Made by a program: the position numbers and the translations under genes | Shown: piece by piece, positions 37,927 through 49,836 of the stretch | Numbering within the stretch: position 1 is the stretch's first letter | How the letters are laid out: the number at the start of each line of letters is the position of its first letter | Assembly (NCBI GenBank): GCA_030407085.1 | Contig: CM059582.1 | Span: 212,577,501-212,641,500, forward strand | Source of the DNA: Trichopria drosophilae | Lineage: Eukaryota > Arthropoda > Insecta > Hymenoptera > Diapriidae | DNA: 64,000 nucleotides | Direction of reading: 5' to 3' | Notes under the pieces: generated by a model | Databases searched by the model: none | Told to the model about the DNA's origin: nothing | The model's input: only the letters and a program-made list of their open reading frames with translations

Positions 37927-40308
37927 CAATTGAGCAACCGACAAAAATCATAATATTTAAGTATAATTTCACAAACGTGTCAGCAAACGTGCAGAAATTT
38001 ATGATACCTTTCGTGTGTGTGAGAGAGCAATAATGTAAGTGTCAAACGCCATAGTCGAAAGGTATGTGCTATGGAAATATTGAAACTATATAAATGAAGT
38101 TAAGGAATATTAATAGTGTGAGGAATGTTAGCAGAGACGATACGAAATAAACTTATAATATAAGAAAGCTAATGAGATATAAAAGGAAAATTCAAAATAA
38201 TTACAAATTTTGAAAGTGGATACTACAATTGGGATGTATTATGTTAGAAGAAGAATATCAGTGAGAGTATAATGTAATACTGGGAAAGTAATAATGTATA
38301 TAAAATTATTATTAATTATGAGTAAGGGTTTAATTAATGCCTTGAGCAGAAAGTATCTTTAAAAAATAAATATTATTCGTATATTCTACACGTTTAAGTG
38401 TGCACAGTATGAAATAAGACGGTAGATTGCTTACTCACAGAGTCGAAAGAAAACACTTAGAGTAATCTTTAGAGAATAAATGTGTTCAAACATATGGATT
38501 GGAAAATATGCAAATTTCACGCATAAAATATTAGTTAACTAACGTTTCCAATATAAGATAAGTAAGATGCAGAACATAGTAAACTTGTAAGAGAAGTTTA
38601 GACTCGGAGAAATATTTCAAGTATAATAATAAATTTGAAGTGAAAATATTATCTCGATTATTTGCTAGATGTTTTTGGTATAGGTAGAATATTAGTGTAG
38701 GTATTAGTTCTTAGTAAGGTGTTCGTTAATATCTGGAGTGGCTACAATTTATCTTTAAAATATGAATTCAATATAGAGAGTGCGAGCAGATATATTACAA
38801 AATACAATAATCAAAAATAAAACACGACGCTTTGAAGGGTACATATTGAATATTGTGAGGAATTAAATGTAAGATAAGGAATTAGATACTTACCAAACTA
38901 CATTAAACAATATGTTTATTATGACTCTAATCGACAGTATATACTTATGACTTATAAAGAATCATATTAATAACTGTGAATGCTTTTGCCTATAATATAC
39001 GACATTTCCTTCATCGGTGTGGGTAAGAAATTTCAGACACTGGCAATAGTACTCATCTCAATATGTTGCGTTTGCACCTTTGATCAAGATAAAACTAAAG
39101 AATCATTATTGTCATCAGTAACGTGAATGCATTCAGATTTAAGAACATATACAACATATTGTAAAGGTGTTTCAAAGCTCCGATGTACTAGATGCCTATA
39201 ATTAATGACGAGCAAGAGTCAGTTTTGACGCACATTTTAGTCTAAACGTGAAAATGAAAAGACTGTCGTACAGTCTGCAAATATTGTAAATATGTACGTG
39301 TTATAGTATTAAAAAATTATATAATTGAACGTAATGATAGAGATACGTGTGTTAAATGATTCATTTAATTGCATGTTCATACTTTTGTCACCAACATTTC
39401 CAAAACACCGCAATTAAGCTTGTTTTAGTAAAATTGTATAATGATCGTATATATTAAATTGTTTCATTGTTTACGAAAAAATCGTTGAATATTTACTCCC
39501 TTATATAAGAAATTATTCAATAATTATTGAAAGTGTGTTTATGTACCGATGTGTTTGGACTGTCGAAAAGAAACATGAAGTAAGATGGAAGTAAGATAGA
39601 AGCTTTACAGATAGGTCATTGAGAATTTTTCACTTTTCCTTTCAAAATGACTAATGTTTTAAATAGAATTAATCTATGCATGTCTTCATGTTGAATTGTT
39701 GTTTAGTCTTATATTTCATATAAGGTAGCAGTCTTTTTAAGTGATTATGTATGAAAACATCAGTTCTATAAACGATTCAACATTAATAATAATAATAATA
39801 ATCTGAAATTTTAGTGCATGATGTGAAAACATGAGAAGTTTTTAAAGGTTAATTTATTACTATGAAAATTAATTATTGATATAATGACTTGTGTCTTTTG
39901 GTATTACACTAGGTGTGATGGATAGGAGGACATTCTCCTTATGGCAATATATTTAACAAAATACCTACATATAACAATAGTATTGGTACGTGAATAACTT
40001 AGTTAACTAATCAAGATTACAATGTGGAAGTAGCAAAAATCTGTCAAATATAACAACGTTTCGTGCGGTGTGAATCTCCAAATCATTATTGTAAACGGAA
40101 TTAAATAGTCATGTCGGTTACGCTACATACAATTTCGAATCAAGAGGTATACCATTCGTTAGTATTAAAATACATTTACGCTTGTACTTGTTGGGTTTTC
40201 AGAATGAATTTCATTCCATAGTCGTGTGAATGTTACAACACAAGAATGTGCATACGACTCGATTTGATGTAAGAGTATTCGTATAGATGCAACAAATCGG
40301 TAGCTAAT

Positions 40309-40310
40309 GA

Positions 40311-40362
<52 letters not shown>
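40309..40362. repeat. (GA)n microsatellite, right palindrome arm
   Basis: Counterpart of the CT tract at 35,225-35,268. Confidence 0.9.
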
Positions 40363-40366
<4 letters not shown>

Positions 40367-41274
40367 TCGACAATTAAAGATGACAGTTCGAAAGTTAAAT
40401 TCACTACGAATAAGGCGACCGTATGTGGGCTATTAGACGCGGTTCTAATGTGAAAGAATTTGTTATTATCATAATGATAAATACTTTGTTGTCTTTCGTT
40501 TTGTTTTGCATTTACAGAAAGAAAGATGTAGTGTAGATAAGATGACTTAGACCATGTAAGATTTATGCATGGACTGACTTTAAGATGTAATGATTTTAAT
40601 TATTTGATTTAATACTGCAGTGTATCGCTATTTAATATAAATACAAACATTAATTGTTTAAAGGATGTCAAGTTAATGACTGATCATTTTTTATTTAAAA
40701 TTTAGAGATCTTTGGCACGCTCAATTGTATTATAAACCAATCGAAACTTGTATTCATACGTCTATGCACATTTCAATTAGATCGAATATCGTAGAAAAGA
40801 TTTATTCAATTGTGAAAGTGCGGTGACCATCATACTGGTGCTAGTACTTGAAACGATTTAATATTACGTTTAACTTCTTCATCATCTGAGTATCGTAACT
40901 CACAAACTATCGAAAATCTCAAGTGTTGGCGCGCTGAAGAATCGACGTTTTTGTTACACTCTGATTTGATTTCCGATTCATAGGATTTTACGAAGAGATA
41001 CTACGATCTAGAGAGAAAGGTACGACGTATACCCATAAGTTAGAGGTACCACGCCATATGTGGAAGTGGCAAAGAGTGTGTGTGAGAGAGAATGATGCTT
41101 CAATTAATGAAGGGAACAAGCAAATCAGTATTAGATACTAGAAATGTAGAATATTATCGACGTGCAAGGATTCCCCGGATCTGGTAATCAGTTTATATCG
41201 AAGGAAATGTGCATTATGGATATTTCCGACAGTGATGTAGTAAAGTACGTTTTGAACGTAAAATGCACAATTAT

Positions 41275-41855
41275 CATGGTCTACGATTGATATCGGGCGA
41301 TATACCCTTTGATGGAATCAACGAAACGTTGGAAGACATCGTTACATGTGCTCACAAGATATATATAAAAGGCGCAGACAAATAAATGGTTGCAGGAAAT
41401 TTTAGATGCTGACAATATTGTCGATATAGACATATTAGCCTGTCCATCTCTACCGAAACTCATAGGACAACAACAACGTCGATTTTCAATAAATTGCGAA
41501 AATCATACATTTAACGGAAAGTGTGCTAAAGAAAATGTTAAAATGCTTTAAAATTGTATACTGTAAAATCTTCAAGACTACCCTGCATCTCTTCAAAGGT
41601 CAATGAGAATTTACTATGAAGTGAAACGTCTTGCATTAATGGAAACAAAAGACATCGAGTCTACCTATAGATTTCATGTCAACGTTTGCAGAACGTGAAA
41701 TTGAAGAAGTATGATCATGCTTACCACTCACAATGCAAATGCATGCAGATTTACGTGAATGTCGTCAATAAACGTTTTGAAATGAGTGATGATACAGCAG
41801 ATAGACAACCGCCTATGATTAAAGACTATGCAAAGTGTTAATTTCAGAGGGATGT
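41275..41855 (+). pseudogene. Fossil of Polinton conserved left-end gene, right palindrome arm
   Basis: Plus-strand translation in shifting frames follows the protein encoded at 47,143-46,355: GDIPFDGINET, then IVDIDILACPSLPKL, then RFSINCE and FNGKCAKENVKML, and near the end PPMIKDYAKC. Several stops and frameshifts break it. The sequence is clearly diverged from the 46-47 kb copy, so it comes from a different, older Polinton lineage. It lies on the plus strand here and on the minus strand in the left arm. Confidence 0.85.
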
Positions 41856-43439
41856 CTAGTAATGGCAGTATAGGTATTTTAAAAATAGCGAGATTGCTTT
41901 CGCTTTGCAGTAGATGCGCGGTAATATTTAACAATTTCACTTTCATATTCTTTTGTATGGTGATAATAAGGTTAATTGTCAACTAGATTCAATTTTCAAG
42001 AACCTCATATTCAATTGTATTCGCTCCATAGCCACTCATATCAGCAAGTGTATGATGGCAGCCTACGATGAATCTATGCATTTTAGATGCACCCACATAT
42101 TTCATTCTGCAACACGCAGATTCTGCAATCTCTTTAAACATACCAAAAGATGGCAGCATTATCATTTCCTTTAACTTTTTACTTAAAAGACACAAAACTG
42201 TGCGTAAAGATAGAAAGAAACTGTTGAATTTTACACGCTTCTCTTAGATTTTTACGTCGTCATTTCGATCTTCTTATTCTCAGAAATTTTAAAAGTGGGA
42301 AATATTAAATCAAGGTTAATTAATTATATTAGAAGCAAGTCGATACTCGTATGTGTTCGTCACTTGTGTGAAGTCAGATTCATTGTTACCGTATAGTAAA
42401 GTCTACGGGTAATTAACAGGTCGAAACTTGTATGGCGATGTTTAAGATGTCGTAAATTGTACACATATTAAAAAACGGCCAGGAACCTGATTAATTACAT
42501 TACCCACGTGTCCAAACTCGTATAGCTATGGCTCGAACGTCATGAAAACGCGTAAATACCGTGAATAGATAAATGCATAGGGAATAAGCGTGTCATCCTC
42601 TCTTTCTAATTACTGCTAGCTTCTTCCATCATTTCTATATTATACATTTTAATACACGCTATTCGGATTATGTGAGATTTATTACTAAATTATTTATTAT
42701 TTATTATTATTTATTTATGCTACTTTTGTTAACAAAGGGGTGAGTTGGCCTACAGGTGGCCTGCCAGGTTATTTCTAGATAAAATACGGAACTGAGATCA
42801 TCTCCTTTCTATTATGGTGGAGGTTGTCTAAAAATTTTGGAAAGAGAAAATGTGTTACTTGGTATATCTTTTGATGAAATTGCGCAATGACTTTAAACGC
42901 GTCTGAACCTGTATACATGGAAAATATATGGTGAAAATGATCGGCGGGTAATCGGAGATGACGATGACCGTGATAACGGTATAATCTAACAACGGGTACT
43001 AGAGAGCAAGAGAGATGGTAGTAGCACGCAGGCGGAAAAGGTCATTATTAGAATTTTATGTTCACATTCAAAATACGGTTCCTAGCCTACGCTGTATTTC
43101 CACATAGGCATCGAGAAGTGAATATGATGTAGCAATAGCTGACCTTTAATGAATTGCTTTTGCAATTTTTTTTTTTCGTCATTCCTCACATGACAATACT
43201 AATGTGTAAGAGCCAGTACTTTTCAATATTTATGAACTAATTTCTTAAGATCACGCGTTAGAAAGAGACCGTTTGCAATAACCATCTAAGGGTTGGACAT
43301 TTTTATAACAATATTAGGGGGTCGGTGCCAGGTCTTTTGAAATCGTTGAGACTTGCTTAGCGGATTTTCTACGTTAATTTCAAAATGGTCTTGGGTGAAG
43401 GGACTCGACGGTTTTGTCTCTATTGGAGATCATTGAGAT

Positions 43440-43678
43440 ACGCTAATTAATCTGTGAGCAGCTGTAACCCTCTGTACCGTGATGCAATGAATACGTGTCT
43501 CCAATGATAACTTCACCCCATTTGGAATGTGAGGATTGGTCCTTAAGAATTAATTGATTTTCTCAATCTTTTTGATGGATTCTCGAATGAAGTTGGAAAA
43601 TTGATCCTCAGCAGCGTCTTCTTCAAGAGTGCTGTAAACCCTGTTCAAGGCCTCAAAAATCTTTTAGACATCTACCAT
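43440..43678 (-). pseudogene. Fossil N-terminus of Polinton DNA polymerase B gene, right palindrome arm
   Basis: Mirror image of the fossil at 31,907-32,145, with the same residues and the same lesions. Downstream toward 44.6 kb are non-coding words shared with the sequence to the right of the polymerase gene start at 60.7-61.7 kb. Confidence 0.8.
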
Positions 43679-44956
43679 ATTGATGTAGAAATACAATATT
43701 TGAAATAGAGGTGCTTACGTACTGTCAAACATAGACACAGGAACGCGACATTCCTTTGAAACGATGTCTGGACCTGTATACAATTTCGAGAGTTTCGAGA
43801 AAACAAATGTACGGTGAATAAGTGATCGACGCATAATCGACAACCGTGAAAACGGTATACTGCTAATGTTAATGGATCTAAGAAAGAGTATGTGAGAGCT
43901 AGAGAGATCATAGAAATTATGACATTGGAATATTTGAATTAGACTGCTTCCTTTCTCTTACGTCACGGATTGCCGAAATTTGGTAAATAGATAATGTTTT
44001 GAAGAAATTGTGCAATGACCTTTTAAACGTGTCTGGACCTGTATACATTTTCGAAAGTTTCAGGAAAACAAATGTACGGTGAATAAGTGATCGATGGATA
44101 ATCGACGACCGTGAAAGTGGTATACTGCTAATGTTAATGGATCTAAATAAGAGTATGCGAGAGCGAGAGAGATGATAGTAGAACGCACGAGGAAAAGGTT
44201 TCCGCGCATCAGGGGGTCGACACCAGGTCTTTTGAACGCGTTGAGACTTGCTTAGAGGCTTTTCTAAATTAATTTTAAAATGGTCTTAGCGGTTTTGTGT
44301 GAAGGGGCTCAGCGGTTTCGTCACTATTGGAGATCATTGAGATACACTAACGGCTTGTCAAGACGACTGTCATATTGATGGATAGATTTCCCCCGACGAG
44401 AGAAAACTCTGAAAGGTGAATTCAAACTTACAACATGGTAAGGGAGAGGTCAACGCCCTGATTGCAGGTTTTTAAAATTTGTGTGAGATTTAAAAAGTAG
44501 GTCGTCAATATACGAGATTGAGCTAGACACCTTCAAACTGGTATTCAGACTAATGGAAATCTACGCTGTCAATTCATCAAAAAAGATATGTAACATCCGA
44601 ATTAGGTCGGTAACGGTGTACGCACGAGGAAAAGGTCATTTTACTTTCACTCTCAATACGGTTCCTACCGAACACGAATCTACCACCTCGCATGCTGCGA
44701 CAGCGCCGCGAGTCTTGAATTATAAGCTCGCGTACTAAACAGTAAATCAAAAATGCGAATCAATCCGCGAATCGGCCCGCGAGTCATTCTGAGACTCAAA
44801 CCACGAATTAGTTCACGAATCAGTCTGCGAATTAGTTCACGAATCTACCACCTCGCATGCTGCGACAGCGCCGCGACTGTGGCGACGCCTGGTGGCGGCG
44901 GCGGGAGTTTCGTGGATGCCGCTCCTATACATCTACTTTACTTTGATCAAAAGTTA

Positions 44957-45051
44957 TTAACAAGAACGTTAGGCCGAGTATACTCGTCCTCATGCATACG
45001 GGCACGTTTCGTTTGGACGAGTATACTCGGCTTTGTGCGCAGGAGGGTTAA
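44957..45051. other. Possible piggyBac-type terminus with two CGAGTATACTCG palindromes
   Basis: CGAGTATACTCG, a perfect 12-bp palindrome, occurs at 44,975-44,986 and 45,018-45,029. The segment ends GCGCAGGAGGGTTAA. Read on the minus strand this is TTAA followed by CCCTCCTGCGC, the general form of a piggyBac-superfamily end at a TTAA target. No matching opposite end was identified. Confidence 0.35.
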
Positions 45052-46354
45052 AAATACGAAAGCAAGAGAGACAACTTAAAATGGAAATTTGATTTTCTAA
45101 TTTTAGTTTCAAATAAAATAACGTAATACAAAAAAAATAAAAAAATATTTAAAAACATTTATTTAATATACACTTTATTCTAGGATGTGTAACTTACCAC
45201 TGTTTTCAACATTTAATTTTCCGATTTCTAACTTACATTTTGTACACACCATGCATCTAATTCCCTTTAAAGTCGGCATTTTTTCTAATAATTTAGCACT
45301 TAATGGTCTTAATGAACGGGTTATAAAATGATCCTTTTTTTTAAACGGATTACAGCAACGATCCATTGTAACTAACTAAAGATAATTTATACGAACCACT
45401 TCTAAATCAACTATCTACAAATTCTTAAGAATTCAATAAGGACGCCGGAAGGACGATCTAGTATTGATGTTTATTTGTTTAAAAACATCGATGAACGCCG
45501 CGCCTCTATAGCGTATCGGCCGCGCGAGCCGCGCCGCGCGCTCCAACAGTAAAACGCTGATATCTTCAAAACCATGAGGAGTACCATTTTGAAATTTGGA
45601 TTGAATTTTATTTAACAGTCAGAAAACATGTAGTTAAAATTTCCATTTTTTTGCAACAAAAATGTGTCATTAATAATTTTGCATCAAATATTCCTAAAGA
45701 GGAGGTAAAAGTCAAACTTTTTTTGTACACAAAGTTTTTTTCGTTGAGTTCGTTATTATAGAGTAAAACGCACTTGAAAATGTGCACTCCGCGCGAGAGC
45801 GTTAAACTTAAAAAAATCATATCTCTGCTGTTTTTGAGTTAAATGGCAAACAAAAAAACACGTATCGGCTTATTTTCGATGTAGAAACTGAAAAAAATTG
45901 TTACGGCAATATCTATTTTTCGAATGAAAATGTGACGTGGAATGCCCCATATATATATTTATGATATATCCCCGGATATATATTATTTCTGTGAGGGCGT
46001 ATCCGAGTTTAGGAGGGAACAACTTACAACTTATTAACCTTTCACTCTTCAGGGTCATTAATTCTATTAGACGTCTTCCATATTTCATATATAATCTTCG
46101 ATATTTTCCTCTCATTTTTTAATGTCTTCACGCATATACTCATAGAGGTTTTGACGGGTGTGAAAGAAATTAATCGTTCAATAACGATATAATATCATGC
46201 GGTAGAGGGAGGGTATAATAATAATAAGATAACATAGAATGTAATTAACTCGTTTTATTTCCATATCTCTTTCATTACATTACAATATATGTAAATAATA
46301 CATGTACAATGTGCATTGAATATGTGAATAAATGTTATTGTTATTTGACGTTGA
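45052..46354. other. Region between palindrome and Polinton genes
   Basis: Apart from the Cys-rich fragment I see only AT-rich sequence, a GC-rich patch at 45,485-45,545 and a short ATATATCC-type patch near 45,945-45,985. The left terminus of the Polinton should lie here, but I could not match it to the right side by eye. Confidence 0.4.
45175..45366 (-). pseudogene. N-terminal Cys-rich domain fragment, same family as the 1.1-2.7 kb gene
   Basis: 63 codons starting MDRCCNPFKKKDH and containing CMVCTKCKLEIGKLNVEN. The layout (RCCNP near the start, then a Cys-x2-Cys about 35 residues on) parallels the beginning of the DDE-like protein at 2682. Nothing of the rest of that protein follows in either frame, so this is either an isolated zinc-finger remnant or the first exon of a small gene. 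Confidence 0.4.
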
Positions 46355-47143
46355 TTAGCTAGTCGTTTCCCAATACAGAAATTGACATTTTATACAATCT
46401 TTAATCATTGGTGGAAGTCCATCGATGACGTCATCAGTTGTTTCGAAATGATTGTAACATCGACGACATTCTCGAATATCACGATGCATCTGCATTGCGA
46501 GCGGTAAATTGGTCCAGGCTTCTTCTACTTCATGTGCAGCAAATACACATATAAAATCTATAGGGAGATATTCAATATCCTTTGTTTCCATTAATGTCAG
46601 ACGTTTTACATTGAAATAGATCTTCAAGGAACGCTGGAGGGATGCAGACTGATCTCGAAGATTATTTACGATCCAACTTTGAAGTAATTTGACATTTTCG
46701 ATTGCACAATTATTATTTTTATTGCATACATGTTTGTCACAATTTATCGACACTCTTCCTTGCTGCTGTTTAAGCTTAGCCAAAGATGGACAGTCTAATG
46801 TATCAATGTCGACAACATTATCAGAGGATAAAATTTCCTCTAACCAAAGTTTCTTTTCATATCCTTTAACGTACATTTTTAATGCATATTTTAATGTCAT
46901 GACAATCGTTTCTTTGATTTTCTCGAAAGGGATGTCACCGACAGTACAAGACAATCCATGAAAATTACGTATTAGCCAATTATTTGTACACTTGTATTGC
47001 ACAGGTAACCAATTTCACTCATACGGAGGTTCAATCACGTAAGAAACTGGCTCACTGTCATAAAAACTAATTATTGCAATCTCTTTCGGTATGAACCTAT
47101 TGTCAGGTCCTTTGAAACCTTGTACGTCTAGTATGTACTCCAT
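46355..47143 (-). pseudogene. Polinton conserved left-end protein, one internal stop
   Basis: The start chosen is the ATG at 47141-47143 (MEYILDVQGF). A TGA at 47015-47017 interrupts an otherwise continuous frame that resumes and runs to the stop at 46355, giving about 262 codons in all. The C-terminal part has paired cysteines (ECRRCYNHF, IKDCIKCQFLY). Similar proteins starting with the DVQGF word accompany insect Polintons, but the function is unknown. The early Asp-containing strand, YVKGYEKKLWLEE, DIDTLDCPSL and a cysteine-rich middle suggest an RNase-H-fold nuclease (inference only). Its homologue is the best-preserved coding fossil in the palindrome, with the DID.L.CPSL word intact. Confidence 0.75.
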
Positions 47144-47236
47144 CTCGAAAGATACTGATTTATTATTGAAAAAAAAAAATATATATATTTCTATCCAATT
47201 TATAAATTGACGCATGCGCAATAATGACTACCCCTC

Positions 47237-48457
47237 TCAAACCAACTTCTTTACATTTCCACTTAGGGGATTATATTCTACAATACGATCATGTAAAATT
47301 AAACAATAGGCAGAAGTGTTTGCAGGAAAATTTTCTTTTGAATCAAATTCAAGCCGCACATCGACAGGTGCGTGTTTTAAAGCTTCGTTCTGCTTAGAGC
47401 AATCAATAATGATTAATGGAGCTTTCTCTAAAAATATTGATTTATTCAATATAGGTTTACCATTAACATTTTTATTATAGTAACTAGCTTGAAAATTGAT
47501 ATACATATCGTATAATAATGAAAATTGATTATTTGCAATATCAAGGTTTAAATTACCATATGGATAATATTTTGAATTCATAAATACTTTAACATTACTA
47601 ATGTTACAGTGATCAAACAGGCTAGCATTTTTCGCCTTGTCATTTTTTCGTGCTGTTTGGAAGCCGATAATAATATATCGTGGCTTTTCTAGTTGTGTCG
47701 CTGTTTTCACAGACCACACGTGGGATGATGTTACCGGTAATAGCGGATATTCATAAAGTTCCCATGTACCGAAACTTAAAGATATGCAAGGATCTTTTTC
47801 AACGAAACGTAACAGCTGTATCCTTTCCCTATCAGCCAACGTCACATATGGAACTATCCATTCTATTTTATTCATCTCAATTTTGTAATGTTCTTCTGCA
47901 TTTTGTATAATTGCATTATCATCATGTTTAGATCTTGTTAAAATAAGTTCGTGCTTCGCGTTTACAATTATCTTACGATAATCTTCAGCAAATCCGAGAA
48001 TCATACTCAGAGGCATGATCACATCAAAATAACCATTATCATTTGTTATCTTTAGATTTGAACTAGATATCCAACCTGCATTGATTAAAACGGGTTCATC
48101 ATTTGGTGTGTAAGAAGGATACCCCTTCATCAAGCTAGTAATACCAACATTTCTATTTCGATCAATTTCAACACCATTCAATTCATATCGCGCCTCATCA
48201 AATAAATGACAGATTGCGTTAGACGTTAGATTAGTATTATTTGAATTAGTTCCGTCGGTTTTCGCCAACCTTCCACTAACATGTATCAAACTTTTACACG
48301 GTAAAATACATAAATCTTGATTTTGCACAGCAATGCGAATTTCATCATTTTTACCAAAAGAACTTGTATTGTAAGATTGATGTGAATGCAGCTCGTAATG
48401 AGAGACAGATTCGTCGAAAACGACTGGGTTTTGAATGCTGAGTATTGGATCCTCCAT
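47237..48457 (-). CDS. Polinton major capsid protein (double jelly-roll)
   Basis: 406 residues, open throughout. It starts MEDPILSIQNPVVFDESV and contains HLFDEARYELNGVEIDRNRN, a segment I associate with the predicted double-jelly-roll major capsid of insect Polintons. The composition is beta-rich without signal peptide or membrane segment, and the length suits the shorter insect versions. It would form the trimeric hexon-like capsomer of a Polinton virion, together with the minor capsid encoded just upstream on the same strand. It is one of only two virion genes here without a visible lesion. Confidence 0.8.
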   Translation of the reverse strand: MEDPILSIQNPVVFDESVSHYELHSHQSYNTSSFGKNDEIRIAVQNQDLCILPCKSLIHVSGRLAKTDGTNSNNTNLTSNAICHLFDEARYELNGVEIDRNRNVGITSLMKGYPSYTPNDEPVLINAGWISSSNLKITNDNGYFDVIMPLSMILGFAEDYRKIIVNAKHELILTRSKHDDNAIIQNAEEHYKIEMNKIEWIVPYVTLADRERIQLLRFVEKDPCISLSFGTWELYEYPLLPVTSSHVWSVKTATQLEKPRYIIIGFQTARKNDKAKNASLFDHCNISNVKVFMNSKYYPYGNLNLDIANNQFSLLYDMYINFQASYYNKNVNGKPILNKSIFLEKAPLIIIDCSKQNEALKHAPVDVRLEFDSKENFPANTSAYCLILHDRIVEYNPLSGNVKKLV

Positions 48458-48458
48458 T

Positions 48459-48638
48459 ATTGCTATTATGATAACGTGCGATAAGTATGCAAATACAACA
48501 ACGGCAATAACAATTTTTATTATTCACTGTTTGATATTGTGATGATAATGTAACTTGAGTCCCAAGCTTTTCAGAAATAGAGCATTCCGACGTGTTAACG
48601 TCTTGCGAATTTGACGACGACTGATATGTTTTCTCCAT
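48459..48638 (-). CDS. Small Cys-rich Polinton protein, tentative
   Basis: A frame starting MEKTYQSSSNSQDVNTSE at 48638 contains a cysteine-rich hydrophobic patch (NCYCRCCICILIARY) and overlaps the first 100 or so bases of the major capsid gene in another frame (it is open to 48351). It lies exactly in the gap between the minor and major capsid genes, and insect Polintons often have a small frame there. The patch could be a membrane anchor. Whether it is translated is uncertain. Confidence 0.35.
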
Positions 48639-48696
48639 GATGGGTTATTATTATAGTAACTATTAAGGTTCTGACCATTATACATAATACCCATTG

Positions 48697-49383
48697 TTAC
48701 GTAGATTTAAGATGGAGTCGTATTGTAATTGTTTCACCACAAAAATTTACCAATTCACCGTTCTGATCAACAATACGCAATTGAATATGATCTATTAATC
48801 TGACGACAACAGGTAGGTAAATGACGTGATTCGGCACTTCCACAATCTTATATCAGGGTGCCACAGTAGGAAAAAATTCATGAATCGTGTGCGCTCTACT
48901 GCTATTAATATAAGCGCCTGTAGTTATATTGCATTCCACGCGAAGTGCATTAACTTTAATTATGGTTACTGGCAAATCTGAAATGTGCAACTTGTTTGCT
49001 TCCAAAATTCGTCTATCGAAGCCCAATGTTCGCCCAATCGAATCGATTGGTGTAAAATCAATGTCTCGATTAGATCTGATTTCACTACGTAGTGTGTTAT
49101 TATTTGGTTTTATATCTAACGTAATATCACTATACTCAGACAGCTTATTTCTAATATATTCTGCTATATCCTCAATTTCATAGCTACCGATCGGCACAAT
49201 AATTTCATGGTTACCAATATGAAATTTATTATTAACGTCAACATTTGGGATTGAATTAAACGTTAAAAGTTCTATCAAACCCAATTCATAATTCTTCTGC
49301 GGTGAAAGTTCAATAGGTGGAAAGTATTGCGCTTTCAATACTGAAGACTGCCCCGAGAGCGTCAACGTAAAAGAATCATTCAT
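48697..49383 (-). pseudogene. Polinton minor capsid (penton-like, single jelly-roll) with one internal stop
   Basis: The frame opens at 49383 (MNDSFTLTLSG) and reads 176 codons to a TGA at 48853-48855. Past that stop the same frame stays open for another 51 codons to the TAA at 48697-48699 and keeps a beta-strand-like composition (VPNHVIYLPVVVRLIDHI), so the stop is an internal lesion and the true protein is about 228 residues. Features typical of the family are the N-terminal YFPPIELSPQKNYELGLIEL and ISDLPVTIIKVNALRVECNI. It would occupy capsid vertices. Confidence 0.8.
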
Positions 49384-49419
49384 ACTGATTGTTCAAATTA
49401 CACTGATTATCATAATATT

Positions 49420-49836
49420 TTATGCAATATATTTATACAACTGATACTTGTTTGGACAAAACAGCTGATTGCATAAAAATTTGAGACATAAATGTCCACA
49501 ATCAAAAGTGGCATAGTCTTGAAATTTTTCACGGTTATACATAATGCTACCTACACCGAGATATTTTCCCAACTCAGCAGGTGGGCTGAGGTTTCCAAAG
49601 CTGTCAAAATAAACGACTTTAGAACCACGTTTTCGATATGCTACCCAATGTGTCCCCGGACCGCTTGCATCGTTTAAATTCATGACTGCACATTCATTAA
49701 CTTGGGGATTCTTTGGTAAATTATTACGCATAAAGACACCTCTAAAATTCGAAATTCCAGCTTCTTTCGAATATCTCAATATATCTACATCGGTGAGTGC
49801 TCGATGCGGTAGCTTTACAAGTTTTTTCGATTTTTT
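49420..49836 (-). pseudogene. Polinton maturation protease (adenain-like cysteine protease), start lost
   Basis: The core reads GTHWVAYRK (His), VVYFDSFG (Asp), then a Gln about seven residues before FDCGHLCLKFL (Cys), the His-Asp-Cys arrangement of adenovirus-type C5/Ulp1-like proteases. It processes capsid precursors in the virion assembly pathway. No ATG starts the frame. It is open back to a TAG at 49837-49839 and overlaps, in a different frame, the end of the PLA2-domain gene by about 20 bases. That suggests the two were one continuous reading frame or a tight pair before a frameshift. The catalytic residues themselves are intact. Confidence 0.85.

Larger units (their letters stand above)
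30042..44937. repeat. Giant imperfect palindrome (about 14.9 kb)
   Basis: The left arm 30,042-37,885 and right arm 37,927-44,937 are reverse complements over most of their length. The 41-bp spacer is G-rich (runs GGGAGGGGGGGGGG). Substitutions are present (for example near 33,727 versus 41,859 and near 34,845 versus 40,750). The left arm has about 250 bp extra near the centre, including a 62-bp direct duplication at 37,684-37,807, and about 600 bp extra near the outer end (about 30,300-30,915). The arms contain matching microsatellites and matching fossil Polinton genes. Except for those fossils I see no gene in either arm. Confidence 0.95.
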
